Assembly: GCA_009192285.1 (NCBI GenBank) | Contig: WBVU01000012.1 | Span: 1,364,001 to 1,428,000, forward strand | Length of the DNA stretch: 64,000 nucleotides | From: Morchella semilibera | Taxonomy: Eukaryota > Ascomycota > Pezizomycetes > Pezizales > Morchellaceae | Reading direction: 5' to 3' | Shown here: positions 22,205-34,100 of the stretch, in pieces | Position numbering within the stretch: position 1 is the first letter of the stretch | Layout of the letters: every line of letters begins with the position of its first letter | The notes under the pieces: generated by a model | Database searches by the model: none | Seen by the model: only the letters and a program-made list of their open reading frames with translations | What the model was told of the DNA's origin: nothing | Program-made: the position numbers and the translations under genes

Positions 22205-23317
22205 ATGTCCAAAACATCTCTCGATGAGTTTCCATACGAAATACTCATAATGATAGGCAAACACCTCTCCTACAATGAAATCGACAAATTCTCCAAAACG
22301 TGCACCAGGATCCACCAAGTCCTGGACGAGCTCTGGGAGAAATATGCCATGGAGGAGAAAGACGGCTGGAACGCCCTCTCCTGGGCCGTCCGCAGACAGG
22401 ACAACCATTTTGTCAAGTACCTCGTCGGCCGAAAGGGAATAGATGTCAACTGCCAGGACAACCTGGGCCTCACCCCGCTCCACTGGGCAACCCGCAACTC
22501 GGGTGCGTCCAGCATAGTTACAACAAAGCTGCTTCTCGGCGCCGGCGCGGACCTAACGATCGTGGACAACAGCGGCATGACGCCCCTCCAGTGGGCAGTG
22601 AAGCAGAACCCGCCGGTGGTCGAACATCTGCTTGCAAGGGAGAAGGAAACCGCAACTCCAAAGTCTATCAACATCCAGGACCGGGTAGGGCAGACGGCGC
22701 TCCACCGTGCAGTGACAAAGGCGGATGAGGACCTTGTCAGGCAGCTCCTCAAGGCAGGTGCAGACATGGAGATCACATGTAACGTTGGGAGGACCCCGCT
22801 TCTTTGGGCGGCCTCGACAAAGTCGTTGTCGATAATCAAGATTCTGGTTGAGGAGAAGGGATCCAACGTGCACCATGTAACTGCCGATGGAAGGAATGTG
22901 CTTCACCTGGCAGCGGCAGAGCGCACAATTGAGACGGTCAGCTATTTTGTCGGGAAGGGTGTCGATATGGGGGCCCAGGATAGCCGGGGGAGGACACCGC
23001 TCCACTGGGCGGCAATGTACGGCAACGCGAGGACATTAAGAGTACTGCTAAACCTTGGGGGCGATCCGACGATTAAAAACGAGAAGGGGGAGACGGCGAG
23101 CGACTATGCTTCGACTTTCCCGGCGATTGGGGACGCGCTGAGAGACTTTGGGGTTGCGGTGCCAAAGCTGCCGCAGAGACCCGAGAGCTGTTTTAAGCAA
23201 TACAATAATAGGTCTGTTGCCAATAGATGTGATGGTCCTGACGACGAGGAGTTATTCTCTAGAGAAAGTGCTTTACTGAACTGTACAAGGTCGAAAGCAA
23301 GAATGCCAATCTTCTGA
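22205..23317 (+). CDS. F-box and ankyrin-repeat protein
   Basis: A single-exon frame of 370 residues. Residues about 5-45 form an F-box (LDEFPYEILIMIGKHLSYNE, then CTRIHQVLDELWEKY). About seven ankyrin repeats follow to residue 310, with the consensus marks GLTPLHWAT, GMTPLQWAV, GQTALHRAV, GRTPLLWAA, GRNVLHLAA and GRTPLHWAA at about 33-residue spacing. F-box proteins bind Skp1 and present substrates to an SCF ubiquitin ligase; the ankyrin repeats would be the substrate receptor, although the target is unknown. Such F-box-ankyrin genes are often lineage-expanded in ascomycetes. The C-terminal 60 residues are low-complexity. The ATG at 22205 directly precedes the F-box, so the start is secure. 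Confidence 0.95.
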   Translation: MSKTSLDEFPYEILIMIGKHLSYNEIDKFSKTCTRIHQVLDELWEKYAMEEKDGWNALSWAVRRQDNHFVKYLVGRKGIDVNCQDNLGLTPLHWATRNSGASSIVTTKLLLGAGADLTIVDNSGMTPLQWAVKQNPPVVEHLLAREKETATPKSINIQDRVGQTALHRAVTKADEDLVRQLLKAGADMEITCNVGRTPLLWAASTKSLSIIKILVEEKGSNVHHVTADGRNVLHLAAAERTIETVSYFVGKGVDMGAQDSRGRTPLHWAAMYGNARTLRVLLNLGGDPTIKNEKGETASDYASTFPAIGDALRDFGVAVPKLPQRPESCFKQYNNRSVANRCDGPDDEELFSRESALLNCTRSKARMPIF

Positions 23318-26300
23318 TGGGACCGACACGTTTATGAGACCGCAATGACCGGACAGCTAGCGAACAGAAAGACAGACACCTTCAGCCAGGTTCACTGTTC
23401 TCTTCTGTAATACTTGTGCAATTGTGTTTTTTTCTTTCTTTTATCCCTTCATGGGGTTTTTCCTGTATGTTTTTTACGGCGTTACTTGCTTGTCTTGGTG
23501 TGTTTAGCCTTTTATAACTATGGCTGGATGTATAAACAACCTCATGGCTTCATCGAGGATCACTCGAAAGCTAAACTAATCCATACCTCCCGCAAAAAAA
23601 AAGTCCTTTTTTCATAACTCCCCGGATGAAGGGGAAATCCTTATCATGAATCATGATCCCCTCCCGTGCACGACATCGATTCCCCACTTCTGAATTACGT
23701 GATCGTCCACCGGTCGTACATATCCCATGCAGAAGAATAAGCAAAACAAAAAAGCCAACGGCATTTAAACCTGGCGATTAAACTCCATACCTAAAGATGT
23801 TATTGAGTATGTAGTACTATGTACCTATAAAACCCCCCGCTTTCAGCTGAGACACCGTCCCCAGTAGCCGGTACTCTCCGACTATACGTTTCATGACACT
23901 CCCTAAACCCCGCTTCCTGGCGCAATTAATAGTGAGTGATTCGATATAGCCCGCCCCGCCTGAGGAATATCACTGTGATGAGGCCGGCAGATCCAAGACT
24001 GGTTTTCCTTATCTTACCATGCACGTGCGCAGTGTGGAGCACTGGAGTTGAGTGATGATTGGTGATCGGGGGCACCGGGGGGGCTTGACTAGGATGTTGC
24101 TTTTTTTTTTTGGCATGTTCCGCGCGCGAGTGCCGGACTCCCGTATGTGGTTTTTTTTGTTGAATACCTGCTTGGGGCTAACTTTGTTGCTTAGGCTTCG
24201 GCCTCCAGCTGACGTAGGTACATCACCGTACATGTAGCTATTAGGTCTGTTGTCGAGTGACTGGGTGTGATGGGGCACTCATGGGTCATCACTCGATGGA
24301 TCGTCCTAGAGTTAAACTTTTCGGAGCAATGACTTTGGGGCGCAGGAAGGCAGCATAAAGAAACATAGGAGCAGAAATGATTAGAGTGCGAGCGCGGGAG
24401 CAGGGTAGAGTGGGGAGGGCGACCGGGCGACCGGGCGTTATCAAATAAGAATACCCGTACCAACCCTTACACAAAGGTGTTTTTAATCCATACTTGCGTC
24501 TACTGGCTCTTATCATCGGCCAAGGTCCTCCTGGATTGGTGCTGCTGGGCCTATACCATGTCGGTGAGAGGGAGAGTGAGTAGATCATGGCGCTCAAGAT
24601 GTTTCGTGGTCTGTTGAGCTTATGGTATTTAGATTGTCTAGTACCTGTGTGTGTGTATTCAATCTAGCAGATCATCTCAAACAAGTCCTGCTACAATAGG
24701 GTGCCATTACCGTCATTCCTGGCCCTGGGAGATGGACTTGCGTAGCTAACGGGAAGATGCCAGTGCTCCTTCTCTCAAATATCGTCAGTGCAGTTCGAAG
24801 AGACATGGCGTCCATTGCTCATGCTACATCGGTTGTGTTAATCGGAGGGGGTGGGGAGTGGAAGGGGTGGGGGTGAAGTGTAAGGCGATAGCATATGACG
24901 AGTCGTGCAGGTTTTGGGCGCAAAGAGGGGTGAGGGTGGGGGATAGGGGCAGTAATCAGGAAGCTTCGAAGCACCATAGCTTGATGAGCAAGCAGTAGGT
25001 GGGCGGGGGGTGGGGGTGAAAGCTGATGAAGGTACTGGAAAGACACTAGGGATGAAAGTTGGCGGGGAAGATCCCCTGACAAGAAGTGAGGAGGCATTAG
25101 GACACGAAGTAGCCTAGAATGGGTTCCCTCGCTAGCCTAATAGAGTACTTTGGGTTATAGCGCCGGAATAGAGCGGTGTGCAGAAACTTGGGGAGGTGGA
25201 AGAGGGGTGTGTTTGTGGGGACAGAGTTGAAGATTCCAGGGTAAAGGGCTGGAACGACGGTAACTTTATGTGTGAGTGTGGGTGTGAGTGGAGGGCTGGA
25301 TTAGTTGACCCTGCATCTTTATAGATCAGATCAAGATGGACAAGGCGATGCTGGGCTAATTGTTAGCGTGGGGGGGGGGGTGATGCGGGGTGCATGGTAT
25401 GTGGAGAGGAGTGCCCGGCCTGGTGAGATACATGTAAGCTACACAGGTCCGGGTAAGTAATTTTCGGGGGAAAATTCTTTGTAGATTAGAGGTTTTCTCG
25501 CGTGGTTTTTGTTCCTGGCATGCATAGTGTTGTTCAGGACCCCCCAATCCGTTATTTCCAACATCCCTGGAGTGGTACGGTGTGTACGGTTATTATCTCT
25601 CCCCAACACCTACTTCCAGACTATGCCCGCCCCTTTACCAAACCAAGAAAAGCAACCAAATCCATCCAACATATTCGACTATAACCCACTGTGAGCAAGC
25701 CCCCCTTCTTGTAGAGCGATTGGTACTTATGGAAGCTACTTACTCTGGCAAGCTATACATATGAGGCGCATGAGAAGTGTATCCAGTTACACAGAGCCAA
25801 AGAGAAAAAGATGCTCAGGTTGGGGATCGAGCCCAAGCCCCCCTCGGTTTTTTATGGTTTTATGTATATGTACAATTCTTTTTTTGGTGAGGGTGTGCTG
25901 ACCACTACAGTACCTGAGCTTGCGTTTATGTGGGTTTGGGTGGCCTATGTGCTGAGTATGGGTGTTTTTCGAGGAGCAGAATTATGGGTAGTATACTATC
26001 TCACTAAACGTTCCTAACGGGTTTGATAGAGCCGTTAGTTTCATGGGTAAAGAAATGGAGAGCCCTGTCACTGGCATTGACTGTACCGCCAGCGGTTCGG
26101 TCCGGCTGAGCCAAGCCAATAGTCCAAAAAGTAGGACGGGCTATATTGGACTGTATTGAGGCTGTGAATACGTGATTGGTGAAACTCTGCTCTCTTCCGT
26201 CTACTACGTTGAGGAAAACTACTGTCTAACCATGGTGCCAACTCCATACAGGGGCTATCTGTCTGTATGCGAGTACCTATTCCAGTCTATACCCGAGGGT

Positions 26301-26718
26301 CGGTACAAAATGGGGTTTAAAAGGGCTGCGCTGCAAAAGGGCGAAAGCCAAAACCCGGCCACATCCCTCAAGTCTGTAAACAGACGCGATAAACTCATAG
26401 CAGCAGCAAAACAAGCCCAGAAATCATTGACCCTCTGCCTAACCCAAAGCTGACGGACCCTGAGACGCGTTATCTTATCAGATCTCCCGCCGATGATCTG
26501 CTGCAGGTAAACAAATGAACGTGTTAGTCTTGGCACAGAGCGACCACAACCGCGGCAACAAGCGCTGCTCAATCAATCTCAATCCATCACACACTCTCAC
26601 CCGCACCACCACCACTACAGTACATACAGTATTGTGAAAGTCAAGTAAAGACCTCCCCCGTCAAACAGACAACCCCTCCTATTCAATAGGCCAGTCCACC
26701 TATAACTCACCCTAGACA
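23318..26718. other. Gene-free 3.4-kb region
   Basis: No gene is supported on either strand. It contains TACATGTA at 24229-24236 and 25429-25436, a T-run near 24100, a G-run near 25371-25380 and a pyrimidine-rich leader before MSP1. Confidence 0.55.
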
Positions 26719-28042
26719 ATGTCTCTCGCCGCTGGTCGCCGAAAGATCCTCATGGATCTTCTCTTCCTCGCCGCCGCCGTATGCCCTCCCCCCCTCCCCC
26801 CCCCCCCCCTCTCCTCCCTTCGCACTCAGTACTGACAAAGTAGCCAATGGTAATAGCAAGTGTCGCTCTACTACTTCATGAAATGGGTCATCAACTACCG
26901 CGACCCCGACCGCGAGCGCAAGGAGCAGATCAAGAAAAAGTCAAACGCGATCCTGCGCCGCCTCGACCAGAACAACGACAAGAAGGGTGGCGGCCGGCTG
27001 GACAAGCTCGTGCTGAGCTCGTACGAGAAGACGATCCTGACCGAGGTCGTCGCCCCGGAGGATATCCACATCAGCTTTCAGGACATTGGCGGGCTCGAGC
27101 CCATCATTGAGGAGTTGAGGGAGAGCGTCATCTACCCCTTGACTACGTATGTCCCCCCCACTCTAGTAGTATGGTGTATGGTAGGCGGAGATGCTGACGA
27201 ACGGATCTTGCTACAGCCCGCACCTCTACTCTGCGACCTCCTCGCTCCTGTCCGCCCCCAAGGGCGTCCTCCTGTACGGGCCTCCCGGCTGCGGCAAGAC
27301 CATGCTTGCCAAAGCCCTCGCGCACGAGTCCGGCGCATGCTTCATCAACCTGCACATCAGCACGCTGACGGAGAAGTGGTACGGCGACTCCAACAAGCTC
27401 GTCTCGGCCGTGTTCACGCTCGCGCGCAAGCTCCAGCCCACCATCGTCTTCATCGACGAGATCGACGCCGTGCTCCGCTCGCGCAGCAGCCAGGACCACG
27501 AGGCCAGCACCATGGTCAAGGCCGAGTTCATGACGCACTGGGACGGGCTGCTGTCGGCCAGCCCGACCACCGGCGCCGCCAGCCAGATCCTCATCCTCGG
27601 CGCCACAAACCGCATCCAGGACATTGACGAGGCCATCCTGCGGCGCCTGCCGAAAAAGTTCCCAATCAACCTGCCGGACGCGACGCAGCGCCGCCGTATC
27701 CTGACGCTCATCCTGCGCGACACGAAGCTGGCCGAGGGGTTCCGCTTCGACGAGCTGGTGGCGCGCACGGCGGGCATGAGCGGCAGCGACCTGACGGAGG
27801 CGTGCCGCGACGCCGCGATGGTCCCCATCAGGGAGTATATCCGCACGTTTGCGGGGCGCAAGATTGGGAGCGTGAATAAGGACGACGTGAGGGGCGTGGT
27901 GAACGAGGACTTTTTCAGGCGCGGGAGCGGCGGCAGGCGGCCCGTCGATGAGGAGCTGGCGGGGCTGGGAAAGGTCATGATGGAGGTCAATGAGCGGATC
28001 GAGGAGTTTGAGGCGGCGGCGGCGGGCGAGAGGGTCGATTAG
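26719..28042 (+). CDS. MSP1: Msp1/ATAD1 mitochondrial outer-membrane AAA ATPase
   Basis: Three exons, 26719-26778, 26857-27146 and 27217-28042, with phase-consistent GT-AG introns (78 and 70 nt), encode 391 residues. The N-terminal hydrophobic anchor (about residues 10-30; LMDLLFLAAA joined to VSLYYFMKWV) spans the first splice junction. The AAA module carries Walker A GPPGCGKTML (about 138), the pore-loop region with WYGDSNKLV, Walker B TIVFIDEIDAVLRSR, sensor ATNRIQDIDEAILRR, and the SDLTEACRDAA helix. Msp1 extracts mislocalised tail-anchored proteins from mitochondrial outer and peroxisomal membranes for degradation. The first intron contains a long C-run. Length and order match the family. 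Confidence 0.97.
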
Positions 28043-29495
28043 ATAGGGCAATAACTAACTATAAAACCACCACCACTACTACTACTACTACGACTACTAC
28101 TACTACTACTACTACAGGCTACCCCGTGACGATTTGTTTTATTTCCTTTTAGTTTTTGCGAATTGCTTCCTTTGGGCTGTGTGCACGGTGTTGTGTTTTG
28201 CTCTCTCTCTATTGTCATTGTCCTCACTTCCCTCCCCCCTATACATATATAGGGGACGGAGGAGGGGCTATTCTATTACAGTAGAGCCCCTTACCCCCCC
28301 TTTTATGTCCTGGTACTACTCTGCTCTGCTCTGGGTGTTTTTTTGTTTTTTGTTCGCCGGGAAAGGGTGTTGTTGGTTAATCTACGCAATACAACAAGAG
28401 AATCTACATGGCTTTCTTGGGACGGAGATGGGGTTGCGTATACAAAGTACTGCGTGCATTGGATGTGATGGATGGATGGATGGATGGATGGATGGATGGG
28501 ATGGGATGAAATGGAGTCGGGTTATGTGCTCACGATCATCTACATGTAAGAGTACAGCATGTAGCTACTTCAATGCTATACTGTTGGCACACATACATAC
28601 AGCACCAGATACACGTAGAGGAGTGCTGGTGCGTTAATACGGCACTGCCCTCCCTCCATAGAATGTACGCTCTGCGCGACCCCCAAGAAACGGCACAAGG
28701 CTGCCGCAAAGGTTAAAAGCGCGGGGAGGGCCACACCGGCGTGCGTTGAGAGGCTGTGGGTGGTGGTGGGGGAAATGGGGTGGTCGTGGTGGGGGTGGGT
28801 TGGATTCCTGCCCCTGGGGGACTAACTTTTTTTTGTTTATTTCTATTTCCTGTAGTATCGTGCCCATGCCCTGTTTTTGTGTGGTTGGGGATGTAGTTTT
28901 GTGTGTACATAGAAATACGTATTTCCTCTGCTGCAGTCATTCCTAGTATATTGATATTAAATATCTCCAATTAGAAACGGAAGAACTATAGCTGTAATAC
29001 CTGCACCGTCTTTGTACTTCTGGTGGAGGGCACTACGATAAGTGTATACCACTCCAAACCCTAACCCACACTTACCCCTGTGAGGCTCCCGCGGCTATCC
29101 CCAAGCAGCAACGATCTTCCCTCCCCCGCGTTCTTCTTCGTCTGCTTCCTGGGCCCTGCGTAAGCATCGGGTCAGGTCGGTGGCCCAACACCAACACCAA
29201 CATCATCACCAACATCACCACCACCACCACCACCACCAATACAAACACCCAAGGCTGAACTAATCCCCCCACAACTCGGCCGGGACACGAGTCGTGGTGC
29301 TAGCATATTCTAGAAGACGGGGGGCGAAGCAGCTGACAAAACTCTCTCTTTTCTCCCTCCCCCTGCCCAGACCAAGCCAAACCAAACCAAACCAAGAACC
29401 CAGGCTCAGCAGCTACCTACCTACATGTACCTAGCTAGCTAGCTACATAGCTGTCTATAAAACCCAGCACGGGATCCCCCCCCCCCACCCCCAAA
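28043..29495. other. Intergenic region with microsatellites
   Basis: Contains (CTA)n at about 28071-28113, (GGAT)n at about 28466-28500, a (CAC)/(CAA)-rich tract near 29187-29240, and TACATGTA at 28541-28548 and 29422-29429. No gene is supported. Confidence 0.6.
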
Positions 29496-30504
29496 ATGTC
29501 AAACTCACCATTACCACCACCACCGCCGCCGCCGCCACCACCACCACCGCAACAGCAGAAGATGCACGCCGAAATAGACATCGACAGCGTCCAGTCCATC
29601 GGGAAACACTGCGACCTCCCCTCCTGCCACAGACTCGACTTCCTCCCATTCAAGTGCGAGTCCTGCTCCGGGTAAGCCGCCCCCCCCCTCCCCTCCGCAA
29701 GCTCCCATCCTAACACAGACACACAGCACCTACTGCCTCGACCACCGGACCGAAAGCGCACACAAATGCGCGCACGAGGGCCGCTGGGCCTCCCTGCGCG
29801 CGCCCAAGCCCTCCCCCACCAGCAGCACACCAAAGCCGCGCTCGCCGCTGGAGGCCCCCTGCGCGCACCCGGCCTGCAAGACGGTCGTCAACACGGTGCG
29901 CGACCCGGGCGTCAACTGCGTCACCTGCCGGAAGACATACTGCCTCGCGCACCGGCTGCAGGACCAGCACGACTGCGACCGCGTCAAGCCTGCGTCGGCG
30001 GCGACGGGGTCCAGCGCCACCGCCGCGGGCCACGAGATGGCCAAGGCCGCGCTGTCACGCTTCAAGGCGTGGACCGCGGCCAAGAAGGAGACCCTGGCGC
30101 CGAAGGGCCCCTCCTCCTCTACCAGTCGGGCGCCGAGCCCCGCGGTCCAGATGGCGAAGCTGCGCAGGGCGGCAAAGGGCGATGACAAGATCCCCGCCGA
30201 CAAGAGGCTCTACGTCTACGTCGAGGCCGAGGCAAAGTCGACAACGAGCAAGCTCCCGCGCGGCGAGTTCTACTACGGAAAGGACTGGTCCGTGGGGCGG
30301 GTGCTGGACCGCGCGGCGCAGGCCCTCCAGGTCGCAAACGTCAACAACCGCGACGACGGCGAGGACAAGAAGCTCAGGGTGTTCCACGTCGAGGGCGGCC
30401 GGATGCTCGAGTTTGGGGAGAAGCTGGGCGACGCCGTGGTCAGTGGGAATACGCTGGTTCTGCTGAGGGGGGTCAAGACGGTGGATCTGTTGGTGGAGGA
30501 GTAG
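29496..30504 (+). CDS. CUZ1: Cuz1-like AN1 zinc-finger and ubiquitin-like protein
   Basis: Two exons, 29496-29671 and 29727-30504 (intron 55 nt, phase 2), give 317 residues. The start is followed by a polyproline run, then two AN1 fingers at about residues 38-77 and 104-146. Each shows C-x-C ... C-x2-C ... YC-x2-H ... H-x-C spacing (HCDLPSCHRLDF ... SAHKC and PCAHPACK ... DQHDC). The last third (about 205-317) is a ubiquitin-like fold starting RLYVYVEAE and ending VLLRGVKTVDLLVEE. Cuz1 in yeast and ZFAND1 in animals link Cdc48/p97 to the proteasome, notably in the arsenite response and stress-granule clearance. The domain order fits well; the symbol is by homology. Confidence 0.92.
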
Positions 30505-31652
30505 GGTAGGGGGTTTTTTTTATGTATGTATCTATCTAATCTAGACTTGTGGGGATTTTTTTTTGTTTTTTTTTGCCTTTCTTTGTTTGTTTTCGTTTGT
30601 GGGGGTTGTTTTGACTTGGCGGCGGGGGCGTAGATCTTCTTCTTCTTCTTCTTTTTTTAATATTTTTATTTATCTTTCGTAGAGTAGAGTAAGTAGATAA
30701 TCCATCCATCCATCCATCCATCCATCTAGCCAGCTAGCAGTGAGTGACATTAATACAGACTTTACTTTACTTTACTTTACTTACTTTACTTTACTTACTT
30801 TACTTTACTTTACCTTACTTTACCTTACTTTACCTTACTTCACCCCACTCCACCCCCCACCCCCCACGAACCACACCGTGCCAGCCACAACCGTAGAGCG
30901 TGGCTATCGTCAGCTTAGGTCGACCGGGCGGACGCTTGGCGCGAGTGACGGCCCGTGATGCCCTCAACCCCCACGCTATCGTCCGCCAGCGGTAGCGGCA
31001 GCGGCAGTGGCAGGACTAAACTAGTGGGGGTAGGTATGTAGGTAAGCAAGCAAGTTAGTAAGCGGGTCTTTGCGTAGTGTAGTATATATAGTATAGTATA
31101 GGATATCCACCCCCCACCCCGACCGCAACTACCACCCGCCTGCCCCATTCCCAGCGCGCACCACACCAAACAGACGCACAACCCCCCCCATCCCACACGC
31201 CACGGCCCGACCCACGCCGGGGGCGGCACAGAATTCCGCTCCATCTGTCGCCACTGGTTGGTTGGTTGCCGCGGGCAGGCGAGGAGGGGTGTCGGAGTAA
31301 TCGTTATAGCGGTAAAGTCTAATGAGGGGGGACTACTAATTACGGAATGGGAGTTACGGTGTGTGTGGGGTGTTATGGTACTTTGTGTATAGGATACATA
31401 CATATACTAGCAATTTAGACAGCCTGTATTGTAGGAGGACTATTTGTGACTATGTATGTATGTATATAAGAAGTGGAAGTGGAAGCTATGGTGATATGGT
31501 TTGGGTATTAGGCAGCAAAGAAAGAAACACACGTAAAAGTCCGGGCAGTTGTCGCCCCAAATACACAACGATAGTCACACGTCCCCAAGCGTGCACCACC
31601 TTTTCATGCACCACTTCCCCACAAACCCCTCTCCCGAAACGAGCCCGCGAAC
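30505..31652. other. Intergenic region with (TTTAC)n and (ATCC)n
   Basis: Contains (TCT)n near 30635-30652, (ATCC)n at about 30698-30726 and an imperfect (TTTAC)n tract at about 30760-30842. No gene is supported. Confidence 0.6.
30760..30842 (+). repeat. Imperfect (TTTAC)n microsatellite
   Basis: Roughly sixteen units mixing CTTTA and CTTTAC/CTTACC variants. The tract grades from TTTAC to TTACC units from left to right. Confidence 0.75.
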
Positions 31653-32349
31653 CTACAACCACAGTCCCGCCTCCCTCAACATCCTCCCCACCCCTCCTCT
31701 CAACATCTCTCTCCTCTCCTCCGTCCTCCTCAACTTCACCACACGCACCTCCGCCACATCCGCCACCTCCCCCCTCATGCCCTCCACCAGCCTCCGGCGC
31801 TTTGCGACCACGCCCGCCAGCTGCTCCTCCATCTCCCGCTTCTTACCAAGAATGTACTCGCCGGCGGCGGCATGCTGCGCGTCGTCGAGCCGGTTGAAGA
31901 AGCGCTCGGGCTTGCGCGGGTCGTGCGGGTAGTAGGAGCGCGCGAGCTCGTCAATCTCGAGGGGCAGCTGCGTGGTGGAGATGGTGGTGTGCGAGGCGGC
32001 GCGCAGCGCAGTCAGGTGTGTTAGGAGGTCAGGGAGCGTGCGGAATTTGGAGAGTTCGGTGTCGGGGAGGAGTTTGTGGAGGTCAATGTCGTTGGTGGAG
32101 GTGGAGATCATGCGCCGTTGCTGGAGGGGGTGTTAGTGTTTAGTAATGTTTGAGGAGGGAAAGGGGGAGGTACGGGTGGGTCTTTGGGTTTGGTGCGCTC
32201 AGGGATTACGGCAATGGAGTTGCTGTTGGTGGCGGCTTGGATGGCGAGCTCCGCGCGGGCGCGGGGGCTGAGTTGGAGGTCGAGGACGGGGTCGCTGACG
32301 GGGCGGCGGACGGCGAGGGGAAGGACGGTAGATTTAGGGGGGCGGAAGT
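31653..32349 (-). CDS. Unrecognised helical protein, 5' end not found
   Basis: Two exons are well supported: 32349-32174 and 32120-31653, joined in phase 0 across a 53-nt intron with an ACTAACAC branch site. The first encodes a segment containing AVRRPVSDPVLDLQLSPRAR. The second contains LHKLLPDTELSKFRTLPDLL, a central YYPHDPRKPERFFNRLDDAQ and a basic, coiled-coil-like C-terminus (GKKREMEEQLAGVVAKRRR). The exon at 32349 is preceded by a CAG acceptor in a phase needing one upstream base, so at least one more 5' exon exists; none could be placed with confidence. The neighbour at 32495-33745 is on the same strand, and only 145 nt separate the two. No family is recognised. The composition suggests a subunit of a larger nuclear complex, which is inference only. 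Confidence 0.6.
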
Positions 32350-32494
32350 CTGGCGCAGTTAGTTAATGGTTCTCTGGGTTTACACTAATGATTCCCCAAG
32401 TCCCCCATATATCTAATGCAACTGGGTCTAATGCAACTGGGTGAATATTGAATCTCGATTCCCCATACGACCCACACGTAAACCAATAAAAAAA

Positions 32495-33745
32495 TCATTG
32501 TTTTAGTGTTAATTGTAGCTGTGAGGAAACCCAGTGTCGATGTTCAACCAGCCGCATTGGTCCCTCAAGGTTCAAAGAAAGCCACCTACTAAGTTTTTCT
32601 TGTCCATAAGCTCGACCCCCACGCTCCCTCCCACCCCCGTTAAACCGGGGTTCCTCAGACCTCTTCTTCTGCAGTGGGACGTTCCCCGGTGACCCCTTAC
32701 TCCTGGTTCCGGACCGCGACCAGGTCCGACTAGACAAGGTCGGGCTACCTTCGCTCCAGAGCCCCGGCCCAGTCTTTCTCTCCGGCCCTCGTTCTTCAAA
32801 GTCGCTGCCGTCTTCGTCTGAGTACTCGTTTGTGAAGTACTCTTCGTCTTCATCGTCTTCGTGGCCCTGCGAAACAGGGTCTTTGGCTTCTTGCCGGTAC
32901 TCGTCAGCCTCACTGGCCGGTGCTCGTGTCCCGTTCTCTTCTCCTTCATCGTCGTATGCGGCGACCTCGAGCCTCATTTCCGTATTATTGACCTTCTCAA
33001 ACCCGCTTCTACCCTGCTGGTGCTGTTGCTGTTGCTGCTGCTGCTTCTGCTGCGCCATGAAGGCCTCCGGCTTAATCTCCACCACATCTTCACTCCCTTC
33101 CCTCTTCCCCCACGGTGCCGACGAGTCCCCAGGTCCCGGCCCACCCGTCGGTACCGGCACACGCATATGTTCCATCATTCTACCCGCCTGTGATGGCTGC
33201 ACCATCGTCGACTCGTCAAAGCTCGGCGTCTTGTCATCCTCAAACACATCATCGCGACTAAAGATCTGCTGGAAGTCCGGAATCCGCATCGGCTGCTGCC
33301 CCTGCCCTTGTCCCTTCTGCGGGAAAGGACGCTGCCTCGGCGTCGATGCGCGCGATGTGGCCGAGCGAGAGTCGTCATACACAGATTCGTCTCCGTTTGT
33401 TGCAGGCGGTAGAGAACTGACGATCTCGTTATCGTCGTCGTCTTCGTCCTCCTCGTCAGACTCATAGCGGCGGTATTGTTGAGGAACGCTGACACCGACA
33501 CCTACACCGCCGATACCAATGCCGCCGCTCTCTTCAGGTTCGTCAGAGGATCCGGGGTCAGTGGGGTGGCGGCGCTGGAAGGGTGGTGGGCGGTGGCCAC
33601 GATTACTGATGAAGGTTGCGACGCCGCCGGGGGCACTGTGGAGAGAGGATGAAGGGCTGCTACGGCCGCTTATTACACTGGAGCGCATGGAGAGGGCTTT
33701 GGTCGAGGCGAAGAAGGAGTTGGGGGGGGGATTAGGGCGACTCAT
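32495..33745 (-). CDS. Disordered acidic/glutamine-rich hypothetical protein
   Basis: A single-exon frame of 416 residues from the ATG at 33745. It is almost wholly low-complexity: a Ser/Pro/Arg N-terminus, a Gly/Val patch, an acidic run (ESDEEDEDDDDNE, about 95-108), Gln/Gly stretches, a polyglutamine run (AQQKQQQQQQQHQQ) and a second acidic block (GHEDDEDEEYFTNEYSDEDG). A less biased C-terminus contains EKLSRWLSLNLEGPMRLVEH. That tail is the only part likely to fold. No named domain is recognised. The length and sustained amino-acid bias favour a real gene over a chance frame. A 3' splice to the downstream gene was tried and does not fit in phase. Confidence 0.65.
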   Translation of the reverse strand: MSRPNPPPNSFFASTKALSMRSSVISGRSSPSSSLHSAPGGVATFISNRGHRPPPFQRRHPTDPGSSDEPEESGGIGIGGVGVGVSVPQQYRRYESDEEDEDDDDNEIVSSLPPATNGDESVYDDSRSATSRASTPRQRPFPQKGQGQGQQPMRIPDFQQIFSRDDVFEDDKTPSFDESTMVQPSQAGRMMEHMRVPVPTGGPGPGDSSAPWGKREGSEDVVEIKPEAFMAQQKQQQQQQQHQQGRSGFEKVNNTEMRLEVAAYDDEGEENGTRAPASEADEYRQEAKDPVSQGHEDDEDEEYFTNEYSDEDGSDFEERGPERKTGPGLWSEGSPTLSSRTWSRSGTRSKGSPGNVPLQKKRSEEPRFNGGGRERGGRAYGQEKLSRWLSLNLEGPMRLVEHRHWVSSQLQLTLKQ

Positions 33746-34015
33746 GGTGGTGAATTGTAAGTGTGGTGGTGTTGGTGAATATGGGTGGGTGGTCGAAGGT
33801 GACGTGGGTGAAGCTGTTGGATGGGAGGAGGCTGTTTAACTGTTTAATTATCTGCTGTGGCTAGCTATATAGGTTAGTTAGCTAATCTCGTCCTTTTGTT
33901 TTTCTTCTTCTGCGATGAGCAGCTAGAGGACAATGGGATTCTGATGTATGTACTCAGGAAAAAGGAATTATCATGATCTAGCTGTTAATAGAGCTCCATA
34001 ATCCGTATGCAGGCT

Positions 34016-34100
34016 GTGAGATGAAGTGGGGTGAAGTGGGGGAGTGAAGTGGGGGAGTGAAGTGAAGTGAGATGAAGTGAGATGAAGTGAGATGAAGTGG
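34016..34100 (+). repeat. GAAGTG/GAGAT minisatellite
   Basis: Short units of GAAGTGGGG, GGAGTGAAGT and GAAGTGAGAT in tandem. Confidence 0.65.

Noticed and set aside
27143-28051. Long minus-strand frame of 302 codons over MSP1
   Set aside because: It is an antisense shadow of the GC-rich MSP1 exon; the plus strand gives a complete AAA ATPase.
29710-30203. Minus-strand frames across the CUZ1 exon
   Set aside because: Antisense shadows of GC-rich coding sequence.
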